29,979 nucleotides of DNA from DASSWG01 sp041689995. Its GTDB lineage: Bacteria > Bacteroidota > Bacteroidia > Flavobacteriales > Flavobacteriaceae. The notes beneath the pieces were generated by a model, which saw only the letters and a list, made by a program, of their open reading frames with translations, was not told the DNA's origin and made no database searches. Made by a program: the position numbers and the translations under genes. Position 1 is the first letter of the stretch. The number at the start of each line of letters is the position of its first letter. The stretch covers positions 1 through 29,979 of the forward strand of contig JBDNFD010000159.1 in the NCBI GenBank assembly GCA_041689995.1, in the 5' to 3' direction. Below are positions 1-7,380 of the stretch, piece after piece.

Positions 1-459
1 AATGACGGCACCTATATCCCGGGCGGTTTCACCCTTGCCCCGGGACAAATGCTTACGGTGAATGGCCAGTTTATTCCAAATACCGGGTTTGCCGGGGGCA
101 GTTCCGTCATTATGGTAACGGTACGGAACCAAGGGAGCATTATTTGCCAAGATCTGGACACGGTTACGTTTCCGGTCCCGCCCCAACCACGGATAGAAGA
201 GGGAACGGTGGAAATTTTGGTCAGCCCCAACCCCTTTGTTCAAACTGTGCAAATAAACTATTGTGTTCCCGCCGAGGATTTTGCCACGGGCGAACTGCAC
301 ATTTATAATATAGAAGGAAACAAGATGGCCGGCAAAACCTTGGCCCACGCCCAAGGGGAAATCAAATTTGACGGCAGTGCCTGGCCTTCGGCCACTTATA
401 TTGTGGTGCTGTACGTGAACAGCAAGAACATGGGCCAAACCGTGATGATTAAAAAGTAA
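1..459 (+). CDS. T9SS-exported protein, C-terminal fragment (5' end outside window)
   Basis: The reading frame is open from base 1, so only the C-terminal 152 residues are present. The last ~80 residues form a type A T9SS sorting domain: a 'SPNPF' start, a 'LHIYNIEGNKM' strand, a 'ATYIVVLYVNSKN' strand and a basic end (MIKK). In this family the domain directs export across the outer membrane by the type IX system and is removed or anchored at the surface. The part before it is beta-rich, with no recognisable enzyme motif. The next gene is also T9SS cargo, so both may be surface proteins from one locus. The function of the missing N-terminal part cannot be told. Confidence 0.85.
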   Translation, partial: NDGTYIPGGFTLAPGQMLTVNGQFIPNTGFAGGSSVIMVTVRNQGSIICQDLDTVTFPVPPQPRIEEGTVEILVSPNPFVQTVQINYCVPAEDFATGELHIYNIEGNKMAGKTLAHAQGEIKFDGSAWPSATYIVVLYVNSKNMGQTVMIKK

Positions 460-468
460 AACCTTTTC

Positions 469-501
469 AACCCTTTCCGTTTCGGAAAGGGTTTCCTTTT
501 A
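469..501 (+). terminator. Rho-independent terminator after the first T9SS gene
   Basis: A 10-bp perfect stem (AACCCTTTCC / GGAAAGGGTT) with a 5-base loop starts 9 bases after the stop codon and is followed by a T-rich stretch. It sits only ~26 bases before the next gene, so that gene needs its own promoter or partial read-through. Confidence 0.8.
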
Positions 502-526
502 ATAAAATTTCAAAAAAATAAAGATT

Positions 527-2347
527 ATGAAAAATTTAATACAAATTCTTGGTGTGTTTGTAATATGTTACCTCTTTCCTTTTCTGTCCAACGCCCAAAC
601 CACCGATTGGCAATGGGCGAATAATGGTGGTGGCTCAGCGAATATGAACGGGAACGATTATCGGTCTTTCGAAAAAATAAACAATTTGGCCGTAGGCCCG
701 GACAACAATTACTATTTTATTGCCGAAGTAACCAAAGACCAGTGCAGTTATGACGGGGTAGAGTTTGAAACCTACAATGAATATACCAACTATTCGCAAC
801 GGGATATCTTGTTTTTTTCGACCACTTGCGATGGTGTCTTTCGTTGGCTAAAAGTAATTGGGGGCGGATTGGATGATTTTCCTTTAGCCATAACAACAGA
901 TACCGAAGGAGGCGTGTATGTTACCGGTTCGGTATTCGGGGTAACCAATCCAAGTTATGCCCCTGTGCATTATAGTAATGATAGCATCAAAGACTATGGG
1001 GCGGATAATGGCATGCCCAACCCAAACAACAAAAGCCTTTTTTTGATCAAATACAATAGCGAGGGGGAATACCAATGGCTCAATGAACCTCAAGATGATC
1101 CAATCCAACAAGGAGCGGCACGTCCTATGAATATGATGACCGAGCCAAATGGCACGACCCATCAGTTGGTAGATTTATATGAGGGCAGTTACTTTGACGG
1201 CGAATTGATCGTACCGGAAGGAGAGGATCAAGTAGCCATTATTATTTATGGTTCTGATGGCAACATCCTTAACTATATATTGTTGCCCATGGAGACCAAT
1301 AGAGGTATCTACAATTATCCCTTTGCCTACGACCCCAACAACGGGCATTATTATATTGCGGATTATAAGCCTTATGATGATTATATTGTTTCCTTCGGCG
1401 GCGTGCCATTGGATACCTCGATGTACTTGGTATGCTTGGACAGTAACGGCAACCAGTTATGGAGAATTGATAATCAAAGTGATTATGAGGCCGGCGATGT
1501 TGTCGGTGGGTTGTCTGTGGACGAAGAATCAAACATTTACCTAACAGGATCTAGTTTCAATGTCAATTTGGAACTTACGGATAACGACAATGACAGTTTC
1601 GCAGGATATGAATTCGACCAAACTTTTTCCCCGAGCAGTGAAATGGGCACCCATGCACCATTTCTAATCAAATTGGATCCGGACGGCAACCTTTTGTGGG
1701 GCAGCAATCCCGATTATGGCACCACCACCTATGGCCGTGCCATCAGCTTTCGCGAAGGTGAAGTGGGCCTTGGGGTGGCAATGGAAGCCATTGGCAACAA
1801 CCCGTGGGGCGGTGTGGATTTTGAGCGCGGAAACGGGGGGGGCACCGATCCGATGATCGTCCGTTTTGACAAAGAAACCGGGGAGGTTTTGGGCATCGAG
1901 GATATTTATGGCACCTTTGGCTATTATGATGAGATTTTGGCCATGGCCACGGACCATGCGGGCAACTATGTGGTGGGGGGCTACATGACCGGTGGGCTTT
2001 TCACCCAGGACACCGATGTGCCGCCAATCAGCAAAAACGGCGGGCAGGCAGACTTCTTTGTGGCGCAGTGGGGCGATGGCAGTTGCGTGCCTTTATCGGT
2101 CAAGGCCAATGCCGCCCCCGTTCAACCATCACTAAACCCCAACCCGGCGCACGACCGCGTACAGGTTTCGACAAAAGCAGTGTACAGCTATGTGCTTTAC
2201 ACGCTCCAAGGGAGAGCTGTAAAACAAGGCAAACTCACGGCCACTGACCGGGAAATCGGGTTGCAAGGTTTGGAAAGCGGATTATATATGGTACGTTTGG
2301 AAGATGGAAACGGCCGGTTTGTTGTGGAGAAATTGGTGGTGGAATGA
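527..2347 (+). CDS. T9SS type A sorting domain-containing protein, beta-propeller-like
   Basis: A 606-residue secreted protein. Residues 1-23 are a signal peptide ending in SNA before Gln24. The middle shows repeated blade-like units of the form 'GG(V/Y)YVTGS', 'NIYLTGSSFN' and 'NYVVGGYMTG' with aromatic and Asp-rich turns, as in SBBP-type or other beta-propeller proteins of Bacteroidota. The last ~75 residues, from 'NPNPAHDRVQVS' to 'EKLVVE', are a type A T9SS sorting domain. It probably acts at the cell surface or outside the cell; no catalytic motif is visible. The start is chosen because the signal peptide begins at this ATG. The gene stands between two terminators, so it is likely transcribed alone. 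Confidence 0.85.
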   Translation: MKNLIQILGVFVICYLFPFLSNAQTTDWQWANNGGGSANMNGNDYRSFEKINNLAVGPDNNYYFIAEVTKDQCSYDGVEFETYNEYTNYSQRDILFFSTTCDGVFRWLKVIGGGLDDFPLAITTDTEGGVYVTGSVFGVTNPSYAPVHYSNDSIKDYGADNGMPNPNNKSLFLIKYNSEGEYQWLNEPQDDPIQQGAARPMNMMTEPNGTTHQLVDLYEGSYFDGELIVPEGEDQVAIIIYGSDGNILNYILLPMETNRGIYNYPFAYDPNNGHYYIADYKPYDDYIVSFGGVPLDTSMYLVCLDSNGNQLWRIDNQSDYEAGDVVGGLSVDEESNIYLTGSSFNVNLELTDNDNDSFAGYEFDQTFSPSSEMGTHAPFLIKLDPDGNLLWGSNPDYGTTTYGRAISFREGEVGLGVAMEAIGNNPWGGVDFERGNGGGTDPMIVRFDKETGEVLGIEDIYGTFGYYDEILAMATDHAGNYVVGGYMTGGLFTQDTDVPPISKNGGQADFFVAQWGDGSCVPLSVKANAAPVQPSLNPNPAHDRVQVSTKAVYSYVLYTLQGRAVKQGKLTATDREIGLQGLESGLYMVRLEDGNGRFVVEKLVVE

Positions 2348-2412
2348 GGTTGTAAATCGAAGATATGGATCAGAGGTTTTCACTTTCGCTAAAAGACCGT
2401 TCAAAAAATAAA

Positions 2413-2437
2413 AAAACCCGGTAAATCCCCGGGTTTT
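2413..2437. terminator. Bidirectional terminator between T9SS gene and DksA-like gene
   Basis: A 9-bp stem (AAAACCCGG / CCGGGTTTT) with a 7-base loop lies between convergent genes. It has T-runs on the exit side for both strands, so it can end transcripts from left and right. Confidence 0.8.
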
Positions 2438-2461
2438 CTATAAATTTATTTTCAAGCTAAT

Positions 2462-2848
2462 TTATTTCTGCAAGTTTTTTGCTTCGATACTCAGAGTCGC
2501 GTGCGGAACAAGTTGCAAACGTTCCTTTCTGATCAATTTGCCCGTAACGCGACAAATTCCGTAGGTCTTGTTTTCTATTCGGATCAAGGCGTTTTTTAAA
2601 TCACGAATAAATTTTTCCTGCCGGATGGCCAATTGGGAATTTGCTTCCTTACTCATGGTTTCGCTTCCTTCATCAAATGCCTTGAAGGTAGGCGAAGTAT
2701 CTTCAGTTCCGTTGGAGCTATTATTTTTATAGGCGGCCTGATACATTTCTAATTGTTCCTGTGCTTTTCCGATTTTCCCGAGTATTAGCGTTTTAAATTC
2801 CTCCAACTCCTTGTCGCTATACCTTACTTTTGGTTCTTCTGTCATCAT
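2462..2848 (-). CDS. DksA/TraR family transcriptional regulator (zinc-less type)
   Basis: A 128-residue protein with an N-terminal coiled-coil (roughly residues 10-90) and a C-terminal globular end, the DksA/TraR layout. DksA proteins bind the RNA polymerase secondary channel and, with ppGpp, adjust rRNA and amino-acid promoters. The usual four zinc cysteines are not there: the segment reads 'YGICRVTGKLI' then 'VPHATLSIEAK', keeping one Cys only. The fold around them (G-I-C-x-x-T-G-K-L-I) is otherwise kept, which is usual for Bacteroidota homologues. The gene starts 6 bases after the ileS stop, so it is probably co-transcribed with ileS. From memory, lspA often follows this pair in Bacteroidota; here a terminator and convergent T9SS genes follow instead. 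Confidence 0.88.
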   Translation of the reverse strand: MMTEEPKVRYSDKELEEFKTLILGKIGKAQEQLEMYQAAYKNNSSNGTEDTSPTFKAFDEGSETMSKEANSQLAIRQEKFIRDLKNALIRIENKTYGICRVTGKLIRKERLQLVPHATLSIEAKNLQK

Positions 2849-2854
2849 TAATCG

Positions 2855-5800
2855 TTATTTTTTATTTATTGCTAATATGGTATGCACTTCGTCAAAATCA
2901 ATGGCAATACCTTTCTCAATTTTTCCCCTCAACTCCATTGTTTCGGCCAAGGTTTCATTTTTAATATAATCCAAATTATCGTTCACTGCTTCTTCAATCA
3001 CGCCGTCTTTTTGTAATGCGATTTCAATTCTATCCGTAACTTCAAAACCAGAATCTTTTCTTAAATTTTGGATACGGTTGACGAGTTCTCTGGCGATTCC
3101 CTCTTTTTTCAGTGATTCGTTGATGGTGACGTCCAAAGCTACCGTTAATGAACCGCTGCTGGCGACTAACCAACCCTCGATATCCTGAGAAGACACCTCC
3201 AATTCTTCGGGGCGCAAAGTAGTCATTTTTCCCTTAATTTCCACCTCGATTTTCCCATCTTTTTCCAAGGTTGAAATATCTTCAGATTTCAGCATATTTA
3301 TGGCTAAAACCACCTCTTTAATATCTTTCCCGAAGCGTGGCCCGAGTACTTTGAAGTTGGGTTTTGCACGTTTTACCAAAATGCCAGAAGTGTCGTCGAT
3401 CAAATGGATTTCTTTTACATTCACTTCCGATTTTATTAGGTCGGAAACAGCAGTGATTTCTTCTTTCATTACTTCATCCAAAACGGGAATCATAATACGC
3501 TGCAAAGGCTGTCGAACTTTAATGTTTTCCTTCTTCCTCAAAGACAGTGCTAGAGAAGATAAAATTTGTGCTTTCTGCATTCTTCCTTCCAAAGCTTTGT
3601 CCATAAAATCTTTGTTTGGTTTTGGAAAATCAGATAAGTGAATACTTTCTTTTCCGCCTTCTTTCCGGACTTTCATCAAATCTTTATACAAACGTTCCAT
3701 AAAAAAGGGAGCCACTGGCGCTGCCAATCTCGCTACGGTTTCCAAACAAGTATAAAGGGTTTGGTATGCTGAAATCTTATCTTCTTCGTAAGCTCCTTTC
3801 CAAAAACGCCTTCTGCACAAACGAACGTACCAGTTACTTAAATTCTCCTGAACGAATTCTGAAATCGCCCGGGTTGCTTTGGTGGGTTCGTAGGTGTCAT
3901 AATATTCATCGACTTTCCCGATCAGGCTATGTAATTCAGAAAGTATCCAGCGGTCAATTTCTGGTCGATTTTCCAACGGAACATCTTTTTCTTCGTAATT
4001 GAAATTATCCAAGTTCGCGTATAATGCGAAAAAAGAATAGGTATTATATAAAGTTCCAAAAAATTTTCTTCGGACTTCGGCAATTCCTTCGATGTCAAAT
4101 TTCAAATTGTCCCACGGATTGGTATTGGAAATCATATACCAGCGTGTGGCATCCGGACCATAAACTGAAAGTGTTTCAAACGGATCAACAGCATTTCCCA
4201 GACGCTTGGACATTTTCACCCCGTTTTTGTCTAAAACCAACCCGTTGGAAATGACATTTTTATAAGCAATATCATCAAAAACCATTGTGGCAATGGCGTG
4301 CAACGTATAGAACCAACCACGGGTTTGATCCACACCTTCTGCGATGAAATCTGCTTTAAAAGCCCCCCTGACCCCCAAAGGGGGAGAATTATGTGGTGAT
4401 TTACTGGACATGCTTTTTAGAGCTGTTTCAATTTTTTCCAAAACTGAATCAATATCGCCAATTACTTCTTCATTGGTGAAACGAATCACATCAAAATCGA
4501 AATTTTCTTTTAAAAAAGTACTTCGGAATGTATCATTCTCACAAATTTTTGGATCGGAATGATAACCTCCGTCCACTTCAATAATCAAATTTTCAGACAG
4601 GCAGACAAAATCAACAATGTATTCATCGATAATATGTTCTCTTCTGAATTTATACCCATTTAATTTTTTTCCTTTTAAAGATCCCCAAAGAATTTTTTCA
4701 GCTTCGGTGGGATGATTCTTTCGATCTTTGGCTTTTTCTTTTAACAAATGATAAGAAGATGGTCTTGCAGTTTTATAACCCGGTGTAGATTTTCCCCCTT
4801 TGGGGGAATTAAAAGGGGGCATCTCAAAGGGATAATGCCACTGTGAATAAGGCATACTTCCGCTGTCGAACCAAACATCGATTAAATCGGCTTCGCGTTT
4901 CATGGGTTTTCCAGAAGGGGAAACTAATACAATTTGATCGACAATATTCTTATGAAGGTCAACGAGTTCGTAGTTTTCCTCGCTCATATCTCCGGGAACA
5001 AAATCCTTGAAAAGGTTTTTTTCCATTAGTCCGGCTTCCACCGATTTGTCCATTTCGAGTTTTAACTCTTCCACCGAAGCGATTAAAATCTCTTCTTTTC
5101 CGTCTTCACTACGCCAAATAGGTAGTGGAATTCCCCAAAACCGGGAGCGGGACAAATTCCAGTCATTGGCGTTTGCGAGCCAATTTCCGAACCGGCCATC
5201 CCCTGTGGATTTTGGTTTCCAATTGATTCGTTTGTTGAGGTCGTACATTCGATCTTTTACCTCGGTGATTTTTATGAACCAAGAATCCATCGGATAATAC
5301 AAAATCGGTTTGTCAGTACGCCAGCAGTTTGGATAGCTATGCGTGTATTTTTCAACGTTGAAAGCTTTATTTTCTTCTTTCAGTTTGATGGCAATTTTCA
5401 CATCTACTGATTTTTCAGGTGCTTTTCCTTCGTCATAATATTCGTTTTTCACATATTTTCCGGCAAATTCTTCCATTTCTGGGCGGAATTTCCCTTGTAA
5501 ATCCACCAAAGGAACCAGGTTCCCGTTTTCATCTTTCACCAACAATGGCGGAACTTCCGGTTTGGCTTGTTTTGCCACCAGTGCATCATCTGCTCCAAAA
5601 GTTGGTGCGGTGTGCACGATTCCTGTTCCGTCTTCGGTGGTCACAAAATCGCCGGCAATGACACGAAACGCATTTTCCGGATTTTGAAATGGCTTGGCAT
5701 AAGGCAGTAATTGCTCATATTTGATTCCCACTAAATCTTTCCCTATAAAACTTTCTCCAACAAAATACGGGATTTTATCCCCTTGAGTGTAACTCTTGAG

Positions 5801-6718
5801 GCTTTCTTCATTCTCAATTTGCTTGAATTTTTTTCCAAATTGTTTATTTACCAGAGGTTTGGCAAGAAGAACATTAATGGGTTCAAATGTATATTGGTTG
5901 AAAGTTTTCACCAAAACATATTCGATTTTCGGGCCGACAGTCAAAGCTGTGTTACTGGGCAATGTCCAGGGAGTGGTGGTCCAAGCGAGAAAAAAAGCCC
6001 CTTCTAAAGCCCCCTCTAACTCCCCCGCGGGGGGAGAACTTACACCCCCTTTGGGGGTTGGGGGGCTCTTTATTTTAAACATGGCCGTAATCGTCGTGTC
6101 CGTTACATCTTGGTAGGTTCCGGGTTGGTTCAATTCGTGGGAACTCAATCCGGTTCCGGCTTTAGGTGAGTAGGGTTGAATGGTGTAGCCTTTATAAATT
6201 AGACCTTGTTTGTAAATTTGGGAAAGCAGCCACCAAACGCTTTCCATATATTTCGATTTATAGGTAATGTACGGATCGTCCATATCCACCCAATAGCCGA
6301 TTTTTTCGGTGAGATCGTTCCAAACATCGGTGTAGCGCATAACGGCACTTTTGCAAGCTTCGTTATATTCTTCCACGGAAATTTTTGTGCCAATATCTTC
6401 TTTGGTGATTCCGAGTTCCTTTTCGACGCCGAGTTCTACAGGAAGTCCGTGCGTATCCCAGCCCGCTTTTCGTTTTACTTGAAATCCCTTTTGGGTTTTG
6501 TAGCGGCAAAAGATATCTTTGATGGACCGCGCCATAACGTGATGGATTCCGGGAAGCCCATTTGCCGACGGAGGACCTTCAAAAAATATAAAAGGTTCCT
6601 TTCCTTCACGGGAGTCGATGCTTTTTTTAAAAATATCGTTATTTTTCCAAAAAGCTAAAACATCTTTGGCTATTTTTGGAAGGTCAAGTTCTTTATATTC
6701 AGGGAACTTAGTGCTCAT
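2855..6718 (-). CDS. ileS: Isoleucine--tRNA ligase with two in-frame insertions
   Basis: Charges tRNA-Ile with isoleucine in the cytoplasm. The class I signatures are present: the HIGH-type segment 'PPSANGLPGIHH' at residues 49-60 and KMSKR at 835-839. The CP1 editing region starts around 'YSPKAGTGLSSHELNQPG', the eukaryote-like type 2 form usual in Bacteroidota. At 1287 residues it is ~150-180 longer than I expect for the family (about 1110-1140). The excess is explained by two insertions: residues ~218-241 (a 24-residue Pro/Gly-rich piece from a palindromic DNA element) just before 'FLAWTTTPWTLPSN', and residues ~633-786 (a DUF559 nuclease domain) between 'WHYPFE' and 'KADFIAEGVDQTRGW'. Both lie between conserved blocks and keep the frame. 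Since the gene is essential and I see no second copy here, the enlarged enzyme must be active or processed. The DksA-like gene follows 6 bases downstream. Confidence 0.96.
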   Translation of the reverse strand: MSTKFPEYKELDLPKIAKDVLAFWKNNDIFKKSIDSREGKEPFIFFEGPPSANGLPGIHHVMARSIKDIFCRYKTQKGFQVKRKAGWDTHGLPVELGVEKELGITKEDIGTKISVEEYNEACKSAVMRYTDVWNDLTEKIGYWVDMDDPYITYKSKYMESVWWLLSQIYKQGLIYKGYTIQPYSPKAGTGLSSHELNQPGTYQDVTDTTITAMFKIKSPPTPKGGVSSPPAGELEGALEGAFFLAWTTTPWTLPSNTALTVGPKIEYVLVKTFNQYTFEPINVLLAKPLVNKQFGKKFKQIENEESLKSYTQGDKIPYFVGESFIGKDLVGIKYEQLLPYAKPFQNPENAFRVIAGDFVTTEDGTGIVHTAPTFGADDALVAKQAKPEVPPLLVKDENGNLVPLVDLQGKFRPEMEEFAGKYVKNEYYDEGKAPEKSVDVKIAIKLKEENKAFNVEKYTHSYPNCWRTDKPILYYPMDSWFIKITEVKDRMYDLNKRINWKPKSTGDGRFGNWLANANDWNLSRSRFWGIPLPIWRSEDGKEEILIASVEELKLEMDKSVEAGLMEKNLFKDFVPGDMSEENYELVDLHKNIVDQIVLVSPSGKPMKREADLIDVWFDSGSMPYSQWHYPFEMPPFNSPKGGKSTPGYKTARPSSYHLLKEKAKDRKNHPTEAEKILWGSLKGKKLNGYKFRREHIIDEYIVDFVCLSENLIIEVDGGYHSDPKICENDTFRSTFLKENFDFDVIRFTNEEVIGDIDSVLEKIETALKSMSSKSPHNSPPLGVRGAFKADFIAEGVDQTRGWFYTLHAIATMVFDDIAYKNVISNGLVLDKNGVKMSKRLGNAVDPFETLSVYGPDATRWYMISNTNPWDNLKFDIEGIAEVRRKFFGTLYNTYSFFALYANLDNFNYEEKDVPLENRPEIDRWILSELHSLIGKVDEYYDTYEPTKATRAISEFVQENLSNWYVRLCRRRFWKGAYEEDKISAYQTLYTCLETVARLAAPVAPFFMERLYKDLMKVRKEGGKESIHLSDFPKPNKDFMDKALEGRMQKAQILSSLALSLRKKENIKVRQPLQRIMIPVLDEVMKEEITAVSDLIKSEVNVKEIHLIDDTSGILVKRAKPNFKVLGPRFGKDIKEVVLAINMLKSEDISTLEKDGKIEVEIKGKMTTLRPEELEVSSQDIEGWLVASSGSLTVALDVTINESLKKEGIARELVNRIQNLRKDSGFEVTDRIEIALQKDGVIEEAVNDNLDYIKNETLAETMELRGKIEKGIAIDFDEVHTILAINKK
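4361..4822 (-). mobile_element. DUF559 nuclease element inserted in frame into ileS
   Basis: The 462-bp insert encodes residues ~633-786 of the IleRS chain. Its core matches the DUF559 / very-short-patch-repair-like endonuclease family: 'TEAEKILWGSLKGKKL' (671-686), 'FRREHI', 'YIVDFVC' (D703), 'LIIEVDGGYH' (E714, D716, H720), then 'FDVIRFTNEEV'. The putative catalytic D and E-x-D residues are intact. On the coding strand the left edge has C5, a short spacer, then CCCCCAAAGGGGGA. The right edge, read as its complement, has C6, a short spacer and the same core, so the ends are imperfect inverted repeats. An in-frame ATG (residue 633) lies exactly at the left edge, so separate translation is possible. 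No intein motifs are visible. Exact borders are uncertain by a few codons because the original loop is unknown. Confidence 0.82.
5996..6067. repeat. 72-bp palindromic element inside ileS
   Basis: The segment adds 24 residues (218-241; begins SPPTPKGG, ends LEGALEGA) to IleRS just before the conserved 'FLAWTTTPW' block. On the coding strand it starts AGCCCCCCAACCCCCAAAGG, has a central C6-GCG-G4-type palindrome and ends in G-runs with GGGGCT. Its outer part is nearly the same as the right end of the DUF559 element (C6, spacer, CCCCCAAAGGGGG). It therefore looks like two element ends joined without the nuclease gene. It is similar in spirit to the Rickettsia palindromic elements that insert in frame into genes. 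Confidence 0.8.
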
Positions 6719-6743
6719 TTTTAGTGCTTGTAATTTAAGAATG

Positions 6744-6751
6744 CAAAAGTA
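6744..6751 (-). promoter_or_regulatory. Promoter -7 element for ileS-dksA-like operon
   Basis: On the minus strand the sequence reads TACTTTTG, a match to the Bacteroidota -7 consensus TAnnTTTG, ~26 bases before the ileS ATG. The -33 region is T-rich but has no clean TTTG. Confidence 0.5.
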
Positions 6752-6854
6752 AGCAATCTAAATGAAAAAGGGAGGGGAATGCCCGTGGTTCAACTGGTGC
6801 AAAAAATGGAAAAAATTTCCTTGTAAAATTTTTAAAATGTAAAAGAAGTAGTCT

Positions 6855-6885
6855 TTTGTGAAACAGTCCCTTTTCCGTAAATTTG
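6855..6885 (+). promoter_or_regulatory. Promoter for ferredoxin gene (TTTG-N19-TAAATTTG)
   Basis: A full match to the Bacteroidota housekeeping promoter: TTTG at 6855-6858, 19 bases, then TAAATTTG at 6878-6885. The expected transcript start (4-7 bases after the -7 element) falls at ~6889-6892, directly at the ATG (6893). Confidence 0.75.
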
Positions 6886-6892
6886 TGGCCAA

Positions 6893-7222
6893 ATGAAAGA
6901 CGTCACAATTAATATAATAGATAGGGAAGGAGTAGCTCATGAAGTTCAGGCACCCACTGATATGAACATGAATTTAATGGAGGTCATCCGTTCTTTTGAA
7001 CTTGCGCCCGAAGGAACCATCGGCATTTGTGGCGGAATGGCCATGTGCGCTTCTTGCCAGTGTTATATTTTATCGGAAAAAATAAATCTTCCTGAAATGC
7101 GCGACGATGAAGAAGCAATGTTGTCCGAAGCTTTTGACGTCCAGGATAACAGCCGTTTAAGTTGCCAAATTCCGATTACCGAGGCATTGGAAGGTCTGGA
7201 AGTTGAATTGGCACCGGAATAG
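6893..7222 (+). CDS. 2Fe-2S ferredoxin (adrenodoxin-like)
   Basis: A 109-residue soluble electron carrier. Four cysteines in the vertebrate/ISC ferredoxin spacing bind the cluster: C46, C52, C55 and C91 (C-x5-C-x2-C-x35-C), in 'GICGGMAMCASC' and 'LSCQI'. An extra C57 lies next to the third ligand. The acidic stretch around 'EMRDDEEAML' is where partners usually dock in this family. It is transcribed alone from its own strong promoter and faces away from ileS. The length is normal and the start follows the promoter with almost no leader. The partner reductase is not in the window. Confidence 0.93.
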   Translation: MKDVTINIIDREGVAHEVQAPTDMNMNLMEVIRSFELAPEGTIGICGGMAMCASCQCYILSEKINLPEMRDDEEAMLSEAFDVQDNSRLSCQIPITEALEGLEVELAPE

Positions 7223-7288
7223 GTTTAAGCAAAAAAAACCCTCGAGCTAAATCGCCCAAGGGATTGTAATTTCCTATTCATCAAATAC

Positions 7289-7375
7289 TTAGAAAGAATA
7301 TTGCGTCCCAAAAATTAGTCCATTTTGCAAATGGATACTATTGGATATCCGGTATAATGGCAAGCCAAGCCAAAA
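7289..7375 (-). pseudogene. Possible remnant of an outer-membrane beta-barrel C-terminus
   Basis: In the 158-bp space between the ferredoxin and gcdH, the minus strand can be read as 'FWLGLPLYRISNSIHL' followed by 'QNGLIFGTQYSF' and a stop codon. This has alternating hydrophobic residues and the terminal Phe typical of the last strand of outer-membrane barrels. The frame runs upstream into gcdH in a different frame, so no intact gene exists. It could be chance; confidence is low. Confidence 0.25.
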
Positions 7376-7380
7376 CTTTA

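Noticed and set aside
4361..4822. Intein in IleRS
   Set aside because: The insert does not begin with Cys/Ser, has no intein block A or B motifs and no His-Asn end; the nuclease is DUF559-like, not LAGLIDADG or HNH.
5783..6116. Plus-strand open frames across the 72-bp palindrome
   Set aside because: They are antisense to ileS and show no family pattern; palindromic DNA is open on both strands.
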